Shown here one piece after another: positions 53,564-64,000 of a stretch of DNA of 64,000 nt. Each line of letters opens with the position of its first letter. Positions within the stretch are counted from its first letter, which is position 1. The notes under the pieces were generated by a model that worked only from the letters and a program-made list of their open reading frames with translations, had not been told where the DNA came from and did no database searches. Position numbers and translations under genes: made by a program. This stretch comes from Euphorbia lathyris. Taxonomy: Eukaryota; Streptophyta; Magnoliopsida; Malpighiales; Euphorbiaceae. The stretch spans positions 109,520,807-109,584,806 of the forward strand of contig NC_088910.1 in assembly GCF_963576675.1 (NCBI RefSeq), written 5' to 3'.

Positions 53564-55385
53564 GATTTTAAGAGTGATTATATAAACCTGAGAGTGAGAA
53601 AGAGTAAACGTATGTTATTCATTTGCTTTAAAGTATATCAATCTAAAATTATAGGCCTTTTGTTTATTTTAGATTGCTCCCACTATTTTGCCAAATTAAT
53701 AGCCCTCCATATTAATTCGAAGAATTTCACAAATCTTTTAGTGAGCTAGGATCCTAACTCTTGAGATTTCGCCTTGAGTTTACTCAATAAGCTAGTCTCA
53801 TTCGTTAGGTAGATTCATGTAATCAATCACATCTTTAATGTGATTCATAGGTTATTGGGTTACTAACCACATTAGTAACTAATATGCTGTTCATATTAAT
53901 CCCAACAGTATTGCCCATTAGTTTATGAAAACATGAGTTTACCCATCCAATTATCATAATCTAATTTAAGTATTACCCCATATTCATGAAAAGTGATTTT
54001 CGATAATTCAGGTGTTACCGTAAGACCCCGAGCTTGAGTTTACTCAACAACCCAAAGGCCCTCAGTACTGCCTGCTGAATTATAATATTAGGGAGGGGCA
54101 ACCGATTTTAATAACTTGCTTATTTACTTAACTTTTTAATGAGGGATTTTATTTTAGGTCTCACAATCTAACTTAGTCTTGATTTGCTTTAGCATACATC
54201 AGACACATACATTGGCGTTATGGACATATCATCTAAATTATTCCGTCGAGCCAGAGACGGAATAAAAGGCCAAACCTAGGGAAATACTAACTATTACATA
54301 TTTCTCTTTAGGTCCTCCGTCTTCTCCATGGCGCCTTGAAATTACAAATTAATTTCTATACTACTAAAGAAAACTTCAATTAAATTGAAGGGAATTAGAT
54401 GAGAGTAGAAATTACAATAGATAGTAGAAAGGCAGGACTCGCAAGCCCTATTTCAAAAATACCAAAAGACTAAAGAGGGTCCAAATATGTCCATAACTCC
54501 AAACATGCATAGACTCAATTAAATAAATTTAATTGGTTGATTACATAACTATTTTATGTAATATTTATGTTAATCACATTAACTTATCAAATTAACTTTC
54601 ATCCAATTTTACTTCTAATAGTTTCGTATCTTCTATATTAATCTTTAGATTAATACAACTATACAAAACTTTAATTATGCACGTCCCAATTATTTTGATT
54701 TTAATTCATTTAATACTTTTGATTTACAAATAGGTAAAACAAACTTTTAAATAAATTTTCATTCGATAACCAAAATAGAAAACTATCAATTTCTGCAACA
54801 TATATATTTAAATATATAAAAACCGATTTTAAACAATTTAAAATTCAAGTGGGTCTCGAGCCGGGCCCGAGGGTGGGCTACTGCCGATTGGCAGCAGCCC
54901 TAAGGCGACTGAACCGCCGCTGCCTTGCGGCAGCGGCGGCCAGGCGCCGCACGCGGCTGCTGCCGCGAGGCAACAACCGCACGACAGTGGCCGGTCGCAC
55001 CGCGAGGCGCGACTCGAGCTGCTGTCGCATTTATTTATTTTTTTTAAATTTTAAATATATATACATATCAGTTCTAAAACGGTTTTAAAACGATTTTCAG
55101 AAAATAGGAAAACCTACTATAGATTTCCGTTTTATCTTCAGAATTAATAAAACTGATTTTATCAATCTAACTATAAAACCAATAGATTTTGTTATAATGA
55201 TTATCAACCAAAATAATTAGGAACATACGCATAATCAATTTTAATTAACAAGTAATTAAAACTTATTTATCTTTAGGATTAATTAATCAAAAACTATTTG
55301 TTAATTAACCTAACAATAAATATTTATTCAATCCTATTGAAAAACTTCTAAATTTTCATATATGAAATAACGGATTTAACGATGG
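53564..55385 (-). other. Element E untranslated leader with a GC-rich hairpin island
   Basis: 1.8 kb of AT-rich leader between the primer site and gag. An abrupt GC-rich island at 54850-55030 holds a perfect hairpin CCGCCGCTGCC-TTGC-GGCAGCGGCGG (54914-54939) and further GCGAGGC repeats. No conserved coding frame. Confidence 0.75.
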
Positions 55386-55397
55386 CTCTGATACCAG
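55385..55397 (-). other. Element E primer-binding site (initiator Met-tRNA)
   Basis: Minus-strand TGGTATCAGAGCC close to the inner edge of the right LTR, the standard Copia priming site. Confidence 0.95.
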
Positions 55398-56617
55398 TGT
55401 AGGAAAAATAGGCTAACGTATAGCAGCGAAAATATAAAAATTTTAACCTATTTCCATAAACCATAAGATCCGTTAACCGTTATTTCATATAAAGAGGGAT
55501 AAGAAGAAATACCTTTTAGATGTTCTATCTACCGTTGCAAATGAAGTGTCCACAACTCTTACTTCGAGTTCCCGAGCACAGAACAAAACAAATATAAGAT
55601 CAAGTTAGAATCAACCGTTGAATAGCAACCAAAATAGATTGCCTCTAATTAATCAACATAAGATCAAGGATAAAGAAAGAAAGATGAAATCAATTGAATC
55701 GGTAGGAAGCGGTGGATTATTTCGTCCTCAACAAGGGGTGTCGAAATTCTCTCTCCCGGTTGTACTGTGTATTTCGAAAATTCCTGTAGGGTTTTTGCTT
55801 GGTAGATTTCGAAAATCCTATAAAAGGGGTTATTTATAATCTCTTGTATCTAATCCCTAGTTAGATAGAATTAGGTTATTGAAATAAGAATTATATTCGG
55901 AATAGAATTCATAATTATTATCCATTAATATATCTAATATATAAAGGATAATAATAATAACCTTATTGGATAATAATAGGAGTAATTTAATCTAATTAAA
56001 ACTCCTAACTCATTTATCCTTTAATTAATTTAATTCATAATCCTAATCTAATTAGAATAGATAAAATCAAATTAATTATTTATGTATTTACATACATAAA
56101 TTTCGACCCCCTCTATTACTGGGCCTTACTGGGCTCAGTTGGGCTTCCGTCAATTAATTAACATATGTCTCTCTTTTGGGTTCCAAGTCTTATGTGTGAC
56201 CCATTAGGTTCTTATTGCTTCTAGCCGTATGCAACTATTAAAATTAACTTTCAAAGAATTATATTTAATCTTTGCATAACGGAATGATGTACAGAGTATG
56301 TGATTAGCAAGTCCGTAATCATTCCCCTAGAGCTATAAGAAGACAGGTTGATTCTGTCGTTGACCTTTCAGTATTAGTTACGGTATAATTCGATCCTTTA
56401 TCAACTACGTCCTTGAACTGAATCTTATGACTATGGGTAATGTCAAGTCACATATAGCAAGACGTTCGTTTTACTTGTACATGCCGAGTCAACTCAAAAT
56501 AGATAGGTTAAGTGAAATCTGTATTTCAAGTCTTAAGCTATCACCTTGCAAGGATTTAGAGTCGAGTCTTCCACAAGCGATCCATGGACATATCTCCCAT
56601 TTATCGGGAGTGATGAA
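55398..56617 (-). repeat. Element E 5' LTR (right, truncated)
   Basis: Matches the left LTR up to TTATCGGGAGTGAT (about 56614), then continues with unrelated DNA leading into the element D pol terminus. The missing part is the outer, U3 end with the promoter, so the element can no longer start its own transcript from this LTR. Confidence 0.92.
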
Positions 56618-56738
56618 TAAATTGTGGCCTTGCGGCCTGCTATTATTTTATTGTAAATAGAATAGCGGCTATAAGCCAGCTTTACAATTTTCAAACTAAA
56701 ATTGCTTTGCATTACATGAAATACATATTGCCTATATC
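56618..56738 (-). other. Deletion junction and 3' end of element D pol region
   Basis: Short non-coding DNA between the truncated E LTR and the pol stop. It carries GTGGCCTTGCGGCC and TAGCGGCTATAAGCC stem-like motifs. It belongs to element D. Confidence 0.6.
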
Positions 56739-59700
56739 CTAAGGCTGATGCTCCCTCAGTTCCCAAAGGGTGGGATAGAATTTCTTGAGGTACTTTCCAT
56801 TGATGAACCTCTTATGTGGCTCCCCTTGCAAGCTGGCTAACCAATAAGAGTTTCCTTTTAGAACTTGGAAGACTTTGAATGGTCCTTCCCAATTTGGAGA
56901 CCATTTTCCATATGCTCTATCTTTACTTCCAACTGGTAAAATGAGTTTCCAAACCATGTTTTCTTCTTCAAAGGTCTTTTTCTTTACTCTCTTATTGTAT
57001 GCTTTGGTTAATTTCTTTTTCTGAGCGATCATTCGATCAAGTGCTTGCATTCTAGCTTCATCAGATTCTTCAAGTTCCATCATCATAGCTTCTGTGTATT
57101 CTGCTGGAGTGAGTTCATTTTGTCTGGCTACTCTGAGGGACGGCACTACTACCTCCATAGGAAGCACGACATTATGTCCATATGTTAATGAGAAAGGACT
57201 GACGCCTGTGGCACTCCTTTTTTATGTTCTGTATGCCCATAAAGTTTCTGAAAGTAAGACGTGCCATTCCCTAGGGTTATCTTTGATCATCTTTTCAAGG
57301 ATGTTGATGAGAACTTTGTTGGAGGCCTCAGCTTGACCATTAGCTTGTGGATAATGAGGAGTAGAGTGCAACAACTTGATTCCATAATCTTCCATGAAGT
57401 CCTTCATGTCATCTCCGATGAACATGGTTCCTTGGTCTGTGGTAATTGACTGAGGGATCCCATACCTATGAACGATGTTCTCCTTGATGAACTTCACAAC
57501 ATCTCTTTGGTCCACTTTCTTCATTGGTAAGGCTTCCACCCATTTTGTGAAGTAGTCTGTTGCCACGATCATAAAATTGTGCCCTTTTGATGATGCAGGA
57601 TAAATTTTCCCTATCAAATCAATTGCCCATCCTCTAAAGGGCCACGGCTTGACGACTCCGTGCATCTCATCTGCAGGAACTCTTTGAATCTGCCCATATC
57701 TTTGGCATTGCCGACATCCTTTTGCATAAGACATACAATCCTCCAACATAGATGGCCAGAAGTACCCATGTCTCTTGATGAGCCACTTTATCTTGATGCC
57801 TGCCTGATGAGCTCCACATACTCCTTCGTGGACTTGTTTCATAACTTCCATGCTGTCTGGAAATCCTAAGCATTTCAGCAAAAGTCCATCTACATTTTTA
57901 CGGTACAAGTCACCTTCCATCAATAAGAAGTTCAATGCTCTAATCTTGAGGAAATAAGGTACTCGTCTTCCTGGGTTCGACAAATACTCCTTGATGGGAC
58001 TCCTCCAGTCACTAGCTAGATTAACATCTGTATTGAATGTCTCCACTTGAATTCCCCTCTCCATGATGGAAGGATGTCTGAGCTTCTTGATCATTATCAA
58101 CTTATGGGTGAGTTCTTCTGACATTTTCAAACCAGAGGCTATTTGAGCTAGCTCATTAGCCTCCCAGTTCATCTCTCTTGGAACATGAAGAAAGGAGAAG
58201 TCATTGAATTCCTGCAGTAACTGAACAGCGGCTGTATAATATGGAGCCAAGTTGAGACTAGTGCATTTGTATTCTCCTGATAGTTGCCTCAGCACGAGTT
58301 GGGAATCCCCTTGGATCAAGACTTCATCTGCTCCTAACTCCCTCAAGATCTCTAGGCCAATGACCGCAGCTTCATATTCAGCCTGATTGTTCATACATTT
58401 GAAATCCAGGTTGAAAGACATTGTTGTTTTGGTTCCCACGGGGGATATAATGACTACTCCTGCTCCTGCAGATGTCTCGGTGCTAGATCCATCAAATTTC
58501 AAAATCCAGCAGGATTTTTCAACACTGAAGATTGGTAGATCTCGATCTATTTCATTCTTCACATCAAGACAAGGGTGATCTGCAAGGAAATCTGCAAGTG
58601 CTTGCCCCTTCACTGATTTTTGAGGATAGTACACCAGAGTAAACTCTGCCAAAGCCAGCGACCACTTTCCAATCCTCCTAGTTATGAGCGGCTTATTCAA
58701 CATGTACTTGATCAAGTCAGTCTGAGATACCACCAACACCCTTGCCCCAATCATATAATGCCGCAGTTTGGTACAAGCAAAATACAATGTAAGACAGAGT
58801 TTCTCGATTGGTGAATATTTTACCTCAGTTGCATTCAAGAATCTACTCAGATAATATATTGTCTGCTCATATCCTTTGAAATTGTTTTGTGCTAACAAGC
58901 ATCCAATGGAATCATGAGCGGCATATAGATAAAGTTTCAGAGGTAGACCTGGCCTTGGAGGCATAAGTACAGGAGGTTTGCATAGATACTCTTTGATACT
59001 CTGGAAGGCTTGTTGATGGTGTTCCTCCCATTTGAATTCACCTTCCTTCTTTAACCACAGCAAATCAGAAAATGTCTTAGACTTTCCAGAGAAGTTGGAG
59101 ATGAACCTCCTGAGATAATTCACTTGCCCCAAGAACCGCTGAAGCTCCTTTTTGGTTTGAAGGGATTTGGACTCCATGATCGCCTTGGCTTTGTTCTGAT
59201 CTATCTCCACGCCTCTTTGGTGCACCAGGAACCCAAGGAAGTTTCCAGCTTTCACCCCAAAAGCACACTTGAGGGGATTGAGTTTTAGTTGATGCTCCCT
59301 CATCCTTTGAAAACCACATCTCAAGTGATCTATGTGCTCCATTTCTTTTTTGGACTTTATGACGATGTCATCAATGTAAACCTCAAGATTTTTTCCAATC
59401 ATATCATGGAAAATGGCATTCATGGCTCTTTGGTAGGTAGCACCTGCATTCTTCAAGCCAAAAGGCATGACCAGCCACTCAAATGTCCCAATAGCACATG
59501 GACATCGAAAGGCGGTCTTTGGAGTATCTTCTTCGGCAATGGCAATTTGATTATATCCTGCCACACAATCTAAAAAAGATAAAAGCTCATTGTTAGCTAC
59601 TGCATCCACCAACATGTCTGCCATGGGCATCACATACACATCCTTCAGAGTTTCTGTATTAAGGTCTCTGAAGTCCACACAAACTCGTAGCTTGCCATTC

Positions 59701-60419
59701 TTCTTTACCACCGGTACAACATTAGATAACCATTGAGCATACTTGATGGGTGTTATGAATCCAGCTTTCAGCAACTTTTCAATTTCTTCCTTCACCTTCA
59801 ATTCTACCTCTTTGGACATTCTTCTGGGAGGTTGTTTATAAGGTTTGAATTCTGGCTTCATTGGCAGACGATGCTCCACCAACTTTCTACTAAGTCCAGG
59901 CATCTCATGATACTCCCATGCAAAGCAATCCTTGTACTCTTGCAACAATGCAATGAGTCTCTCTTTGATGTGTGGATCTAAAAGACTACTGATGTATGTA
60001 CATCTTGGGTTCTCAGAAGTTCCCAAGTTCACTTCCTCCAATGGATCTCTGGCTAATGATTTGTCATCCTCTAGTGGTGAAGGAGCTGGTTTCAACTCAT
60101 CTATCTGGATGATGTTTTCACTTTCTTCTTCTAGAGGCTCTTCTTCATAGATTACTTTAGCACCCAGGGCCTCCAGACCTTCTTCCTTCTGTAATTCCTC
60201 CAACACCTGCTGCACTTGGGCTTTTTGTATGGCAGCGGCAGCTACTGCCATTTCTTTCTCATTATGCTTACTAATCATTGATTTCTTCGATGATCGGTTC
60301 TCCCAACACTCCCCAAGCTTTGGATGGAACGATGGCTGATGGTTGGAGGATAGCTTTCCCTTTGTTCTGACATTGCTTCTTCCAAGTGATACTTTTGGGT
60401 CCTCCTCTCTTGCTTTCAC
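56739..60419 (-). pseudogene. Element D RT, dual RNase H and integrase
   Basis: 1065 open codons (60419-57222), then TAA in the conserved AYRT-KRSATG sequence, then the rest of integrase to 56739 (GVSPFSLTYGHNVVLPMEVV, WSPNWEGPFKVFQVL). RT (about residues 200-380): LRVCVDFRDLNTETLKDVYV, SFLDCVAGYNQI and catalytic EVYIDDIVIKSKKEM. RNase H (about 420-600): LYLYAAHDSIGCLLAQNN. Second, archaeal-type RNase H (about 630-760): WILKFDGSSTETSAGAGVV, NNQAEYEAAVIGLEIL, GDSQLVLRQLSGEY. Integrase: zinc finger HEGVCGAHQAG...CRQCQRYG, then D (RGWAIDLIGKI), D (ITTDQGTMF) and E (NGQAEASNKVL). One stop away from a full pol. It lies one frame off the gag-protease ORF, overlapping it at 60271-60419. Confidence 0.93.
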
Positions 60420-62163
60420 CCCTGAACTCTATTGGACCCACAGCTCCATCATAGTACCTTGCCTCCACGGGATCAGCTTGAGTTGTAAATGGTTTCCCAT
60501 CTGCCCAGACAACTTGTACTTCATTTCCTTTCCAAAAAAGCAAGAATTGATGGAGTGAGGACGGTACACACCAATTGGCATGAATCCAGTCTCTCCCTAG
60601 CAAGATTTGATAGCTTGCTGTTGAATCAACAATGAAGAATGCTGCCATAGATGTGTTGCTTCCCACAGTAATATCTACTGGGAGAACTCCTAAGGTTTTG
60701 GTGGTTTCCCATGTGAAAGCTGACACCATAACCTCTGTGGCAATTAGACCTTCTATTGACTTCCCCAAGGTCTTCATCATCCTAAATGGCATGATATTCA
60801 CTGCAGAGCCATTATCGATCAACACTTTTGATACTGGCTTGCCATTTAGATGTGCCTTGATGTAAAGAGGCCTGATATGTTTGGTCATGCTATCTGCAGG
60901 TTTCTCAAAAACCACTCTTTTTGGTTCTCCTGGGCCACTCGATTGAATTGTGACCCCACTGGTGAATGAATCTCTCTTCTCAGGAATAGGTGAACTATTC
61001 TCCTCTTCAGTATGATGATCCCTTGAATTTCCTAGGAAATCAGCTGGCAATGTCACTGATGCCGTTGCACACCCGATAGGTATCACCATGTCACCTATTC
61101 GCACATTTCGAATGATTTCCTCTGGCTCCTCCTCTGGAACTATTGACTCTGGATCACCAACTTGCACTTCTTCTTTTTCCACCGGTTCCCTTACTTCATC
61201 TTTCTCATCATGGTGTCTTTCAACAGCTGCCCTCTTATGTTGCATCCTTCTCTTCTGTGTTCTTGTAAGAGGTTGGGGGAACTTTTTATGGCGTACCACA
61301 CGCCACTTACCAAAAGTTTCTGCTTGAGGCACCACAAAACGAGGTCTCCTCTGATTGGAAGTTGGGGAATACTTCTCTCGGTGAAATTCACTTCTTAGAG
61401 GTTTTTGATTCCTCTCAGTCTGAACTCTTCTTTCATAATGATTCCCTCCGATGCTCTTCACTTCTACTCGAATTTTTGACTTCTGCCCCCCTTGCTCCTT
61501 GATGTTAGCCTGAAGTTCATCAGGACCTCTGAGATACTCCTTAGGGATCCAAGTATGGTAACTTCTGCCTTTCTCCTTCTTGGACTCTGTAAGTCTCAAA
61601 CGAAGGTCTCCCTTCTTCCTATTGAGGACATCTCGCATATCTGCTGCCACCATGTTCATAGTCACCACCGGTGGAAAAGGATCTTCATCAACCAACATTG
61701 CTTCTTTCTTCTCTGGGAACTTAAGAATTCCCTTGTTGATTCTTTCCTGAACTGCATTCTTGAAGCCCCAACAATTGTTGGTTGTATGATTCCAGGAATC
61801 ATGATACTTGCAATATGTCTTCCCTTTGGTTTCTTCTTTTGTTGGCATTTTATGACCTGCAGGCAAAGTAATAAACTTCTCCTTTAAGAGAAAGTCAAAG
61901 AGAGCATCACTCTTGGACACATCAAAGCTGAATTGCGGAGGTTTATCGTTGAAAGATTTCTTTGCTGCATCATGTCCTCCGATGGACTGGAGTAAGGGGC
62001 AAACATGAGTCCCTGTACTTTTAAGATCTGCCACTGCAACCTCGTGGTATATTTCTTGGCAATAAGTTCCCATGGCACTCTTCTTTCTATGACTCTCTGC
62101 CCTCAACAGATCTTCGTACTCTGTCACCTTGGCAGCTAACTCATAAAAGTCTCTGAACTCCAT
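60271..62163 (-). pseudogene. Element D gag C-terminus and aspartic protease
   Basis: 630 codons. Starts in the gag tail (MEFRDFYELAAKVTEYEDLL), passes a zinc-knuckle-like CKYHDSWNHTTNNCWGFK, a basic linker (LTRTQKRRMQHKRAAVERHH) and an acidic stretch, then the retropepsin: LYIKAHLNGKPVSKVLIDNG-SAVNIMPFRMM with active-site DNGSA, and YQILLGRDWIHANWCVPSS. Ends at EEIND and a stop (60271) while the pol frame is already open, so a minus-one shift or separate initiation would be needed. The protease releases the element's enzymes. Confidence 0.88.
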
Positions 62164-63348
62164 TCCTCGGAACTTCTTCCTCAGCTCGATGTCAAGTCCC
62201 CTCTAGGCCATCTTCACGTACTCCACCTCTGGGAGATAGACATTGCATCTGTTCCTCATCTTTTTAAAACGAGCAATGAACTGGTCTGCTCTTTCACCTC
62301 CCTTCTGAGTAAGCCTAGAAAGTTATGCAACACACACTTCTGGCTCTGCGCGGAAGAATTGAGTGTGAAATTGCCTCTCCATATTTTGCCAACCATGGAT
62401 GGAGTCTCTAGGGAGAGTAGCATACCAAGTGAAGGCTGGTCCCGTCAGAGAATTTGGGAAGAGCCTCAACTTGAGATGGTTGAAGTTAGGGTAGTTGGCA
62501 AGTTCTCCACACTGGATTGTGAACCTTGCTACGTGCTCCAAAGTTGACAAGCCATCTTCCCTAGAGAATAGGGAGAAGTCAGGTACTCTGTATCCCCTTG
62601 GGTAAGGATTCTCCATGTCAATCGCATGAGGGTAAGGCTTGTGGAACTCAGGGCGGCCAACTTGACGAAGGCCAGGCCCATACAGCTCTTGAACAACTTC
62701 TCTCACAGCCTCCATATTGAATGCTGGAACTTATTGAGGCATGCCATTCTGATGGTGACCGTAAGGCATGTGAAGAAATCCAGTGTTCCTTCCATTGCCT
62801 CTATAGTTGCCCCCCATGTCCCTAGTAATATGGTGGCCTCTTGCCTCCTCATGATAGGAAACTGTGTGGGAGGTAGGATTAGTGTTTCCAAAATATTGAG
62901 AAACGGGTGACTTAACAGTATTTTCTCGGCCTGCTGAACTAGCGGCCTTTTGCAAGACAACTTCGTCCCTCAAATATGGGATTTGATACTTCTCAGCGCC
63001 GGACACCCCACGTCCCCCATTGGAATCTGGGGAACCTTGAGGAACATGGTTTTCTCCATTCTTGATTACCCCTGGTTCTGACAGCTTCTCGAGTATTTTA
63101 TCCATCTTCGAATCCATGTCACTCCGTAGAGCTTCCATATTCTTCTCGATGGAACTGAAACGCCTTTCCAAGAATGGTGAATGTTGGATCTCTATAGAGA
63201 TCCATGATTCTCCTCTGGGACTAGCAACCTTTTCCCCTTCGATTCGTCCCACCATCTGTGGAACATTGCCTATTGTCATGACCTTCTCTTCTTCAGAACT
63301 TGCAACTACAGGATCTTTGTTGCTCTTATCACTTTTCTTCGGCGGCAT
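62164..63348 (-). pseudogene. Element D gag N-terminal half, three in-frame stops
   Basis: The ATG at 63348 opens MPPKKSDKSNKDPVVASSEE, a coiled-coil leader (IEKNMEALRSDMDSKMDKIL) and a Gly/Asn-rich part to TAA (62731). The frame goes on as MEAVREVVQELYGPGLRQVG and the gag core YPHAIDMENPYPRGYRVPDF, FPNSLTGPAFTWYATLPRDS, WQNMERQFHTQFFRAEPEV. TAA follows at about 62323, then LSRLTQKGGERADQFIARFK and TAG at about 62200 (CAG to TAG), then RGLDIELRKKFRG. It would be the capsid protein. The stops show this copy is not autonomous now. Confidence 0.88.
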
Positions 63349-63354
63349 TGTGAT

Positions 63355-63376
63355 TGGGTCCCACTTGGCGTGCCAA
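63355..63376 (-). other. Element D primer-binding site
   Basis: The minus strand beside the right LTR reads TTGGCACGCCAAGTGGGACC. It starts TGG as a tRNA 3'-CCA complement should and lies about five bases from the LTR. The tRNA is not identified. Confidence 0.7.
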
Positions 63377-63380
63377 TTTT

Positions 63381-64000
63381 TGTTTGGCTCTTTCGTGGGA
63401 AATTGCGGGCGTGCCAGAGAATTATAGTATTCTTAAACTATGGAGTGAAATTGAGTGCGCTTGCTAACTTCTAATTATCAAAACGATTGTAAGGAATAAA
63501 GAGACCGTCAAATTCCTAAGATTCGATTATCAAAATGATACCGACCTTACAGAAAATGGTTGAACAACAAATAAAATAAAAATGTACTGGAAGCTTGAAT
63601 GAACTTTGCACTTGAAAATTAAATCTAAGGAAACAATCGAGAATTGCAAAAATGCTGAAGTCTAGAGAGAATTTGCTAGAGTTTTGGGTAGTTGTTGTTG
63701 AGTTGGTTGATTGGCCCTCTTCTCATCGTGATTTCTTCATTTAATAGACGTTGGGGTAACTTCCTCCTTGCTTCCACAAGTCACGTTCTCCACATTCAAT
63801 CCACGTCTTGATAACTGCTCCACTTTGACTTCCACGATGAAATTCACGCTTTCTAACTTTCCTGCATTCTAATTGGCTCACAAAAATACACGTTAAAATA
63901 TTAACTGGCCTTCTGATGTCCCTTTGATTTACCTTAGATTCCCTTTGAGGTTCATCCTAGAAAATAGTTTCCCCCCGGTGTCCCCTATTGGAAAATCTAT
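63381..64000 (-). repeat. Element D 5' LTR (right), cut by the window end
   Basis: TGTTTGGCTCTTTCG onward, matching 43145-43764 with about ten differences. The remainder lies outside the window. Confidence 0.93.

Larger units (their letters stand above)
47859..56617 (-). mobile_element. Element E: Copia retrotransposon, right LTR truncated
   Basis: The left (3') LTR 47859-49734 begins TGTAGGAAAAATAGG and ends CCCCAACA. The right (5') LTR starts at 55398 and is intact to about 56617, then breaks into element D sequence, so about 650 bp of LTR and the target duplication are lost. Minus-strand TGGTATCAGAGCC next to 55398 is the initiator-Met primer site, and AGTCCAAGTGGGAGTA beside 49735 is the polypurine tract. 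It encodes gag-protease-integrase (53563-51296) and RT-RNase H (51259-49825), with few lesions. LTRs differ about 1 percent by eye. Confidence 0.95.
43145..64000 (-). mobile_element. Element D: Tat-like Gypsy retrotransposon with an antisense PMD gene, partly outside the window
   Basis: The left (3') LTR is 43145 to about 43840; the right (5') LTR starts at 63381 and continues past the window. GTAAC precedes the left LTR; its partner is not visible. Minus-strand order from the right: LTR, primer-binding site (TTGGCACGCCAAGTGGGACC, tRNA not assigned), gag, protease with DNGSA, RT, RNase H, a second archaeal-type RNase H, integrase. The dual RNase H marks the Tat lineage. Between pol and the 3' LTR is a gene on the opposite strand, as in several Tat groups. 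Copia element E is inserted there. The coding region has several nonsense codons. LTR divergence over the shared part is about 1.5 percent by eye. Confidence 0.9.

Overview
The window is nuclear DNA of a flowering plant, most likely a eudicot. It is AT-rich, its few host exons have GT/AG introns, it carries a self-incompatibility S1-type (SPH) gene, and about four fifths of it is transposable elements of plant-specific lineages (Copia, Athila-like and Tat-like Gypsy, CACTA). There are no operons, rRNA, CRISPR or other prokaryotic features. The species cannot be named from the sequence.

Layout. 1-3559: host DNA with exon pieces of an unidentified minus-strand gene. 3560-8898: complete but decayed Copia element (Copia-1, minus strand, target duplication GATAT). 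8899-11592: host DNA with the one gene that looks intact, a small secreted SPH protein (10087-10518). 11593-41224: one CACTA transposon (CACTA-1, target duplication TAA), stretched from about 4.7 kb to 29.6 kb by nested insertions. Inside it, an E2-ubiquitin-conjugating-like gene was split by Athila-like element A (12712-37676, TTCCC). A's gag was split by non-autonomous LTR element B (19381-28454, GTCCC). B's left LTR was split by CACTA-2 (20307-24296, TCT), which carries a captured, intron-containing piece of the translation regulator GCN1. A's right LTR was split by young element C (30465-37150, GGATG). Every level has matching target duplications, so the insertion order can be read directly. 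41225-43144: host DNA with a one-ended CACTA remnant. 43145 to the window end: a Tat-like Gypsy element (D, minus strand) whose right LTR runs off the window. Between its pol and 3' LTR it carries an antisense, intron-containing gene for a plant mobile domain (PMD) protein. That gene is cut by a second Copia element (E, 47859-56617), and a later deletion removed E's right end together with the end of the PMD gene.

How the parts relate. Only Copia-1, E and D encode reverse transcriptase and integrase, and all three have stop codons or frameshifts. A, B and C lack pol and would depend on Athila-like helpers. The most striking unexplained pattern is shared by A, B and C. Each has a cluster of short GC-rich palindromes in U3, 70-110 bp upstream of the same TATAAATAG box. 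The palindrome core differs by family: ACGC-CYC-GCGT in A, GTCTCGTCGAGAC in B, CTGCTCGNCGAGCAG in C. Element A repeats the arrangement in its interior, upstream of its ORF1. Other points worth following are the PMD antisense gene, the E2-like gene with serine at the catalytic cysteine position, the GCN1 capture, two adjacent imperfect palindromes, and a 249-bp tandem repeat inside CACTA-1.
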